Part shown: piece after piece, positions 57,421-64,000 of the stretch
Layout: the number at the start of each line of letters is the position of its first letter
How positions within the stretch are numbered: the first letter of the stretch is position 1
From: Nicotiana tabacum
Lineage: Eukaryota > Streptophyta > Magnoliopsida > Solanales > Solanaceae
Length of the DNA stretch: 64,000 nt
Assembly (NCBI RefSeq): GCF_000715075.1
Contig: NC_134101.1
Location: 149,705,084-149,769,083 of the forward strand
Reading direction: 5' to 3'
Program-made: the position numbers and the translations under genes
Notes under the pieces: generated by a model
Told to the model about the DNA's origin: nothing
Database searches by the model: none
What the model saw: only the letters and a program-made list of their open reading frames with translations

Positions 57421-58691
57421 CCTGTCTCATCATGTTGTCCCAAAACACATCTAAAGGCTCCATCTAACACGAATAGATAAAGCAGCAAAGGTCGTCCTGG
57501 TTTTGGCGGGACCAGAACTGGCGGTGTGGATAGGTATTCCTTGATCTTGTCAAAAGCTTTCTGACAATCCTCGGTCCAACTTATCTCAGCATCTTGAAAA
57601 TGGGTTCACATATTACTGTGGATTGCGCTATGAATTGGCTAATGTAGTTGAGCCGTCCCAGGAAGCTTATCACGTCCTTTTGCTTTTGGGTGGTTGTAAC
57701 TCCTAAATAGCTTTGACTTTAGTCGGATCTATTTAGATGCCTCGACGACTGACAATGAATCCCAATAACTTTCCTACAGGAACCCCGAATGCACACTTTG
57801 TAGCATTCAACTTCAAATTGTACCTCCTGAGCCTGTCGAAGAATTTCTTCAGATCTGCTATGTGATTTGTGTCCCTCTTGGATTTGATGATGACGTCGTC
57901 TATATATACCTTTATTTCTTTGTGTATCATATCATGGAAGATAGTTGTCATGGCCCTCATGTAGGTGGCCCAGTATTCTTTAGACCGAACGACATCATCT
58001 TGTAATAATATACACCCCAAGGCGTAATAAAAGTTGTCTTCTCGGCATCTTCTTCATCCATCCAGATCTAATGATAACATGCGAAGCAATCTACAAAGGA
58101 ATGGAGTTCATGCTTGGCGCAGTTATCGATAAGGATTTGTATATTCGGCAGTGGGAAGTTGTCTTTGGGACTTGCTCTGTTGAAATCTCGATAATTAACA
58201 CATACCCTGACCTTCCCGTCCTTCTTCAGAACTGGAACAATATTAGCTAACCATGTTGGGTACTCAACTACCCTAAGAACCTTGGCTTTGATCTTCTTGG
58301 TAACCTCCTCCTTGATATTCAAACTCATGTCTGGTTTGAATTTTCTGAGTTTCTGCTTGACTGGCGGGCACATGGGATTGGTAGGAAACTTGTGAGCTAC
58401 TATAAATGTGCTCAAACCGGTCATACCATCATATGACCATGTGAAGATATCCTCATATTCCTTAAGAAAATGGATGTACTCTTCCTTCTCTGTTGGTGAC
58501 AAATGAATGCTGATGCGGGTCTCTTTGATGGTCTCTGTGTCTCCCAAATTTACTGCTTCTATTTCGTCCAAGTTGGATATAGGCTTGTTCTTAAAATTCT
58601 CAACTTCTCTAACAATTTCCTCGGGGATCTTATCTTCTTCCTTTGAGTCACTATTCTCATGTTGCATTGCCTCATTACATGTCACAGTCAC
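57421..58691 (-). pseudogene. Element C reverse transcriptase
   Basis: The acidic leader starts near 58700 (KEEDKIPEEIVREVENFKNK), then ISIHLSPTEKEEYIHFLKEY near 58510, RVVEYPTWLANIVPVLKKDG near 58275, VNYRDFNRASPKDNFPLPNI near 58200, a TAG near 58068, WMDEEDAEKTTF-like text and a 1-bp deletion near 57970. The catalytic YIDDVIIKSKRD near 57905 is intact, and CAFGVPVGKLLGFIVSRRGI runs to 57736. The thumb (57735-57421) has stops. Compared with element B it keeps more of the sequence, in parallel order. Confidence 0.88.
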
Positions 58692-58892
58692 TGGTTCATC
58701 AGGAAAAGTAATAATAACACTTTAAAAGGGAAAAGTATAAAAATAATAATGAATAATGATAAAGGATGAATGCATTTGATTAAAATTGAGAAAATTGTTC
58801 AAACAAAGCTTGGCACAACGGATCGAGCATCTACTTTAAAAGAAAATTGCTGAAAAATTTAAATGCCTAGAATAACTGTAAATTCTGCCAAG
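58692..58892 (-). other. Probable intron between protease and RT of element C
   Basis: The protease frame ends ATQSRARRVPR and TAG at 58893, with a donor-like CCTAG|GTAGCTTG. About 200 bp of T-rich, non-coding sequence follow before RT coding starts at CCTGATGAACC. Ogre elements are known to splice an intron here. The expected AG acceptor is not obvious (TTACTTTTCCTGATG), perhaps mutated. Confidence 0.55.
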
Positions 58893-60076
58893 CTACCTAG
58901 GGACTCGGCGGGCTCGGGATTGTGTGGCGGTCCAGTTTCTGAGAACATCTCCCTTTGCCATGGTCTGAATGGAGAGGCCTTCTTCCTCCTCCTCCTCCTC
59001 AATTATGGCACTGCAGTCCATATCCTCATCTCCAAGAATAGATCCTTCAGCCCAGCTAGTGCTTGTTCTTCGGCAGTTCCCCATATTGTGTCAGCCTGGT
59101 GGAAAGCTTGTTCCAAACATGGTACCGGTTGCTCAAGAGGGTAGTACGGTCCATGCCACGGAGGCGACCAATCATTGTACTCTTGCCATGTATACTGGTA
59201 TCCGAGCCCAAAGGTGGTACCATGGTTTTTCAGCCGTATCGACTTGGTGATACCCTGGAGGTTCTTTCCCAACCCTTTGTCGGGTTCGTATCTGGACCAT
59301 GCTAGTATGCTTTCTATTTTGTTACTCCACCATTTATCTTTCTCGATGGCATTGACCCGTTCAATGTGATGGTAGGTTTCCCCTCCTATCCTTCTTCTAT
59401 GTCCAATGGCCTGGATGGTTTGACTGGTGTAGATGAGGTTACTCCCATCTCCATGAATGATTACCTCTTGGCGGTTCCATTCGAACTTTACAACTTGGTG
59501 TAGTGTGGAGTGCACGGCTCCAGCAGCATGGATCCATGGGCGGCCCAACAAAAGATTATATAAGGCTGGTATGTCAAGCACTTGGAATTCAACGTCGAAC
59601 TAAGTTGGTCCCATCTGTAGGCAAAGGTAGATTTCCCCGATCGTGGACCTGTGGGAACCATCAAAAGCCTTCACATTCTTGTTTCTAGTCCGTATTTCAT
59701 GGAAACCTTTATCCAACCTTTTTAAGGTGTCCAACGGACAAATCTTTAGACTTGAACCTCCATCAACTAGGACCCTGGCAATGAACTTGTCTTCAAATTG
59801 TACCGTAATGTGCAATGCTCGATTATGATTCAGACCTTCTGGCGGCAACTCATCTTCGTGGCAGATAATCTTATGGCTCTCCAGCACCTGACCGACCATG
59901 TTATCCATTTCTCCATTGGTGATATTATTAGGTACATAAGCCTCGCTCAGTACTTTCATCAAGGCATTCTTGTGTGCCTCTGAATTCTGCAATAGTGACA
60001 GGATAGGTATCTGAGCAGGGACTTTGTTAAGGTGATCAACAATAGAATACTCTTTAGGCTGTACTCTCCTCCACAA
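58893..60076 (-). pseudogene. Element C protease, active site intact
   Basis: Open 60076-59600: MKVLSEAYVPNNITNGEMDN, NRALHITVQFEDKFIARVL, then VDGGSSLKICPLDTLKRL with the catalytic Asp present (codon 59764-59762). A stop near 59598 precedes the second part (59581-59003): LDIPALYNLLLGRPWIHAAG, NRQEVIIHGDGSNLIYTSQT, EPDKGLGKNLQGITKSIRLK, and an acidic tail after a frameshift (EEEEEEEGLSIQTMAKG). It would cut the Gag-Pol polyprotein. It contrasts with the three other proteases in the window, which all lost this Asp. Confidence 0.85.
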
Positions 60077-60640
60077 GTTATTCAGTTCGGTTTCAATGAC
60101 AGGCTACCTAGTAGTGGCATCCTTACTTTAACCTCCCAGGTGTTCAGGTGTGTAAACCCTTCATGTTCTAGTCATCCCTTGTGCGACGTCAGATTCTTCT
60201 ATCTTAGTCTTCCCTTTTCATCGAGCCTCGATGACATAATCCCAGGGTATCACCTTTGAGTTGAATGGGGGTGTGGTTGACACTATCACAGAAAAAGGTG
60301 TGACCACTTATACCTCAAATGGATTAGAGGTGGCTGCGGGCGGAGCTACTTCCACCTCGAATGGAACTGATGCAGTTACCTCAACATCAATAAGTGCTTG
60401 AGTCTGAACCATGATAGGAGTAAATGTGACTGCAAACTTAAAGTCATCGCCTTCTCGGATAAGCACGATTGACCCCTCAAGGTCCCATTCCTCATTTGCT
60501 TCTATAACATGTACACCGTCTCCTCTATGATCAGGGAGGGGATTGTTGTGGACATTAGGTGCGGCTTCCTTCGCCTGTATGACCTTGTTGTCAATGAGTG
60601 TCTGGATATTATCCTTCAATGTTTGGCACTCAGTAGTGGT
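60077..60640 (-). pseudogene. Element C gag-protease linker
   Basis: Open 60619-60308: LIDNKVIQAKEAAPNVHNNP, VIEANEEWDLEGSIVLIREG and a Val/Thr/Ala-rich stretch; homologous to 38346-38714 in element B. Stops follow, then basic text before the protease. Confidence 0.7.
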
Positions 60641-62152
60641 GTACCCTTTTATATCGGAGTGGTATGCACAGGTTTTGTTCGGATTGGCCTATTGGGATGG
60701 ATTTTCTAGCGCCACAGCGGGAACAGGAGTTACGTAACCTGCGGCCTTTAACCTTTCATACAATTGGTAGATGGGATCAGCGATAGAGGTGTTGTTTGGG
60801 TGGCTTGCGGTCAAAGTTGGGTCTTGGTGTTGGATAATTTTGGCGAGATGGCGGTGACTGGAAGTGGGATGGTTGGGAATTATAAGTATGATGGGCAGCG
60901 ACTAGTTGGGAATATCTGGCAGATGAAGGCTGATATATAGGTGGTGATGCTTGGTATGTAAGTGGAGGTGTTTGATAGATGGGTGGAGATGCTTGATATG
61001 TAGGTGGAGGTGTCTGGTATATTGGTAGGGGTGTTTGGTATATGAGTAGAGTTTTTGGGCCTTGGGCCACCATCACTGCCCCAACATCTCTTTTCTTCGA
61101 TATGCCACCTGATTGGAGTGCCTTATTCGTGGCTTGCAATGCCTCGAAATTTGTTACCATCCCACTCTTGATTCCTTCCTCGATCCTTTCCCCGAGCTTG
61201 ATGATTTTAGAGAATTTGTGATTATTGATGACCATCAGTCTCTCATAATATTGTGGATCTTGTGCTCTGACGAAGAATTTATTCATCTGTTATTCGTCCA
61301 AAGCAGACTGACCTTGGTGGTTTCCGACCTCCAATGAGTAGCATATTCGCGAAAAGTCTTAATAGGCTTCTTCTTCAAATTCTAGATGTAAAAGACATCA
61401 GGTGCATTTTCTTTGTTGAACTTGAACCGGTCCATGAAATCTGACGCCATGCTTAGCCAATTGGACCATTTCTTGGGATTCTGGCTGATATACCAAGACA
61501 ATGCATCCCCAGTAAGGCTCCTCATAAAGAGCTTCATTCGAATTTTTTCGTCTTTTCCAACCCCGACCAGCTTATCACAATAAGTCCTTAGGTGAACCCT
61601 GGGATCACCTATACCATCGAACATTTCGAACTTGGGAGGTTTGTACCCCTCTAGCAATTCCACATCTGGCTGTATGTACAAATCTTCGTAGTTCAAACCT
61701 TCTATTCCTCTATTGTCTTCAACACCTTGAACTCGGCTTGTTAGCTTCTTTAGTTCTTCGGCCATGTTCTTAATAAATTGGTCATTTTCAGAAGATTCGG
61801 GTGCACAGGAGATTGGCTGGGTAGAATGTGGTATAGTTTCCACGTATATAGGATTGCTCTGATGGGTGCCAGGGATTTAGGTATAGTGATGGTCATTGTG
61901 GAGTTTCATGGATCGGGAATGAGTGGTGGTGTATTTTGGGGAGTGTGGTAGGTGGTGGTTGGTGGGTATGAAATTGGTTGATGATGTTGTTGTGGGGGAG
62001 ATGGTACCTGCAATGGATTGATATTTTGAGGTGGAGTTGCGTATTGATTTGGTATGGTAGGATTTTGTGACTTTTGCTTTTGTGTGTTTTGAGGAGGTGT
62101 TGGGTTCTTTGCATTTTGTTGGTGGATATCAGGGACATTGAGGGTGAGTGAC
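60641..62152 (-). pseudogene. Element C gag, N-terminus cut by element E
   Basis: Begins at the junction with element E in a Pro/Gln/His-rich region (62150-61850), then ENDQFIKNMAEELKKLTSRV near 61784, PKFEMFDGIGDPRVHLRTYC near 61637, GDALSWYISQNPKKWSNWLS near 61508, a stop near 61382 and NKFFVRAQDPQYYERLM near 61283. A Tyr/Pro-rich repeat (YQTPPPTYQASPPIYQTPP, 61050-60920) and a zinc-knuckle-like CAYHSDIKGYTTTEC near 60670 follow; the second His is Tyr. Two open parts of 153 and 169 codons are the longest gag pieces here. Confidence 0.85.
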
Positions 62153-63684
62153 TGATAACTAGGGAATATGATACATTTTACACTCCTTCTTGCTTAAGCT
62201 TTGATTAGAAATGTGTACAAAATAGTCCCAAAGGCTCACAAGTTGTGCTTGATTGCAGGTTTGATCAACAAGGTAACAAGGTGTCAAAAACCAGCTCAAA
62301 AAGGAGTGAAACTTACACAAGTACCAAGACAAGACAAAGCTCAGTCAAAACAAGACTAGTGTGGCCGCACACCACTCTATGCGGTCCGCAAAAGTGAAGT
62401 TCAGGGAGGTTGCTTTTTAGGCCATAAGGCAATGCGGCCGTAAAGGGTTTTGTGCGGTCCGCATTGGGTTCACCGCGGCCGTACTCGATTTCGTGCGGTC
62501 CGTAGAGCCAAGATTCAGAGAGGTGGCATTTTGGAGGATGAAGCCCAATGCGGTCCGCGGTCCATTTCATGCGGACCGCACTAGAAGCCACCGCGGCCGC
62601 ACTCGATTTTGTATGGTCCGCATTGCCCAAGTTCAAAGAGCAGATTATTAGATCCTAGAGCCTTACTGTGGCCGCACTCGATTTTGTGCGGTCCGCACTA
62701 GTCCCGCAGGGGTATTTTTGTCCAGAATTTTTAGCTTAGTGTAAATAACTTCTTTTCCCATTTTTAGGTCATTAGATAGTTTTGTACTCAGAGCTGCGCT
62801 CGTGACTTCGTTTCTTTTACCTATTTTGAGTAATTTTAGCTTAATTTCAACATTGAATCTTCAAGTTTAATTTAGCAAATAATTATTATGAGCTTTTCTT
62901 CATCTATTGCCTTATTTTCTTCTCTAATTATGAGTAGCTAGACCCATAAGCTAGGGTTGTGACTCAACCTTATTGTGAGTAATTGATGAGTCTTGTGTTT
63001 TAGGGCTTGATTGACTATGAGTGTTTGATATTTGGACTAATATCATGTTTAATTGTTGAATTAGTTGTTGCAAATACTAGTTATTGTTTAGTTGACTTTG
63101 GCTCTTCTTGAGAAACATAGCCTAAGTATCTGAAATTGGTCCAACAAGGAATTGGGGCGTACTCAAGAGATTGATAGCCCCAATTAAAGGGTTAAACCTA
63201 TAGATAGTAATACTCGACTTGAACCTCAATTGCTTGCACAAATTTGCATACCCAATTGGACTTGAGAAAGTCAATTAGGGCAAAATTACTTGAACTACCG
63301 AGAGGTGTAGAGTGAGTAGAATCGTGCAATGGTTATATCATACTCCCCAAATATGACAATCTAGCCTTAGACTCAATAATCCGTTAATTAACCACCTAGG
63401 AGAAAGTCACTATCCCAGTGCCTTTTATCTATTCGATCAATTCTCAATAGTCTAATCGTAGCTTTATTTAGCATAATTTAGCATTGTAGTATTATAAAAT
63501 TAGAATTATAATCAAAACCCAAAATGTTTAGAAGTGTAATTTGGAATAAATACACAACTCCACTTTAGATAGACACTCAACTCCAATATCTAGCTCCCTG
63601 TGGAAATCGATCCCGACCTCATCGGGTAAAAGCTGCTTCGACCTCTCTCGCTACTCAATAGTAGTGCAGGGTTGGCCTCAATCA
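62153..63684 (+). repeat. Element E 5' LTR (1532 bp)
   Basis: Starts TGATAACTAGGGAATATGAT after element C gag sequence and ends TTGGCCTCAATCA six bases before the primer site. It contains GC-rich palindromic sub-repeats (62355-62705). It has no ORF of its own. Confidence 0.82.
62355..62705 (+). repeat. GC-rich palindromic sub-repeats in the element E LTR
   Basis: Alternating boxes GCGGCCGCACTCGATTTTGT and TGCGGTCCGCA, about 35-45 bp apart (near 62352, 62430, 62473, 62548, 62592 and 62649). Both boxes are self-complementary (GCGGCCGC; TGCGG-T-CCGCA). They stand out from the AT-rich rest of the LTR. Confidence 0.75.
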
Positions 63685-63689
63685 CTTTT

Positions 63690-63707
63690 TGGCACCATTG
63701 CCGGGGA
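63690..63707 (+). promoter_or_regulatory. Element E primer-binding site (tRNA-Asp type)
   Basis: TGGCACCATTGCCGGGGA, two changes from the usual Athila TGGCGCCGTTGCCGGGGA. Confidence 0.85.
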
Positions 63708-63803
63708 GCGAAAGGTTTTGGCTATCTATCTAAATAGTTTTGTGTATTATTCTTCTTTCCTTCTTTGTTACTAATTTGTATGTGTCACAACTTCAGGTAC
63801 AAA

Positions 63804-64000
63804 ATGGCAGCAAATGCTAATGACCCTCTTGGAAATGTGATTGCGGGGGACGAGGTAGATGATGTTGGAGATGATGAGGTGCCTATTGTACCTCAAGGAC
63901 AACGTAGAGGCTGCCAGGCCAATGTTAATGCCAATGACAATATTCTAGACCCTCCTCTGCCACCTCTAAGAGTGGCTCCTCGAGTGCTTCCGAACCAAGG
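63804..64000 (+). CDS. Element E gag, N-terminal 65 codons (continues past the window)
   Basis: Open from the first ATG after the primer site to the window end without a stop: MAANANDPLGNVIAGDEVDD, an acidic stretch (DVGDDEVPIVPQGQRRG) and a Pro-rich part (DPPLPPLRVAPRVLPNQ). Position, about 100 bp after the primer site, and composition fit the start of Athila-type gag; no conserved gag core is reached. It is the only undamaged frame in the window for its visible length. Confidence 0.7.
   Translation, partial: MAANANDPLGNVIAGDEVDDVGDDEVPIVPQGQRRGCQANVNANDNILDPPLPPLRVAPRVLPNQ

Larger units (their letters stand above)
48739..62152 (-). mobile_element. Element C: Ogre-like Ty3-gypsy element on the minus strand
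   Basis: Read leftward: gag (from 62152, cut by element E), linker, protease, intron, RT, two RNase H-like domains, integrase, repeat-rich 3' UTR, purine tract, 3' LTR ending at 48739. It is inserted into the RT of element B; the flank next to its LTR is ACCGT (48734-48738). Its 5' LTR and any ORF1 lie beyond element E. It is the most complete gag-pol in the window, though broken by frameshifts and stops. Confidence 0.88.
62153..64000 (+). mobile_element. Element E: Athila-like Ty3-gypsy element, 5' end
   Basis: LTR 62153-63684, primer site 63690-63707 and gag start at 63804, running off the window. It is inserted in the gag of element C; the left flank is GTGAC (62148-62152). The primer site TGGCACCATTGCCGGGGA is the tRNA-Asp type typical of Athila elements. 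Confidence 0.85.

Noticed and set aside
62313..62636. Minus-strand 107-codon protein in the Athila-like LTR
   Set aside because: It arises from GC-rich sub-repeats of the LTR and has no family resemblance.

Overview
The window is plant nuclear DNA made almost entirely of nested, decayed LTR retrotransposons. No ordinary host gene, tRNA or rRNA is visible. The families (giant Ogre/Tat-type Ty3-gypsy elements with an extra ORF1, a Retand-like element with an antisense gene, Tekay/Del-like chromoviruses, an Athila-like element and a Ty1-copia element) and a fragment of plastid psbD point to an angiosperm with a large genome. The repeat sequences look solanaceous (tobacco/pepper/nightshade type), but that is recognition from memory, not a search result.

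Layout. (1) 1-3027: 3' part of a Ty1-copia element, ending in a complete 471-bp LTR; it sits inside the 5' LTR of element A. (2) 3028-22798: element A, an Ogre-like gypsy element on + with gag but almost no pol. Its gag is split by element H (7788-14950), a Tekay/Del-type gypsy that lost RNase H, integrase and half of its 3' LTR. The A 3' UTR holds hairpin repeats and a ~69-bp satellite-like array (17917-19640), then a 2.4-kb 3' LTR. (3) 22799-26701: part of element F, a Retand-like element with the integrase C-terminus on + and an intron-containing antisense gene on -. F is cut by A on the left and B on the right. (4) 26702-48738: element B, an Ogre-like element on +. Its LTR carries a solo LTR of the A family (29780-31880). 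Its ORF1 is split by about 0.96 kb of plastid DNA with the start of psbD. Its PR-RT interval is replaced by 1.5 kb of AT-rich DNA, and its RT is split at the catalytic YxDD box by chromovirus D (41987-48446). (5) 48739-62152: element C, an Ogre-like element on -, inserted in the RT of B. It has a 4.46-kb 3' LTR, a 29-bp hairpin array, then INT, RNase H, RT, PR and gag read leftward. (6) 62153-64000: 5' LTR, primer-binding site and open gag start of an Athila-like element E, inserted in C's gag.

Relative order follows from nesting: F is oldest; A and B landed in F; H and the copia element landed in A; the solo LTR, plastid DNA, D and C landed in B; E landed in C. Nearly all reading frames carry stops of the CAG-to-TAG, CGA-to-TGA and TGG-to-stop kind, as expected for heavily methylated, silenced repeats.

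The most interesting signal is in the 3' untranslated regions of the Ogre-like elements. A ~70-bp conserved module (core GATACGTAGGCA) flanks the repeat-rich segments in both A and C. The 29-bp tandem array in C is a series of small hairpins whose 5-bp arms change in a paired, compensatory way from unit to unit. Three hairpins with compensatory changes also occur in A (16559-16719).
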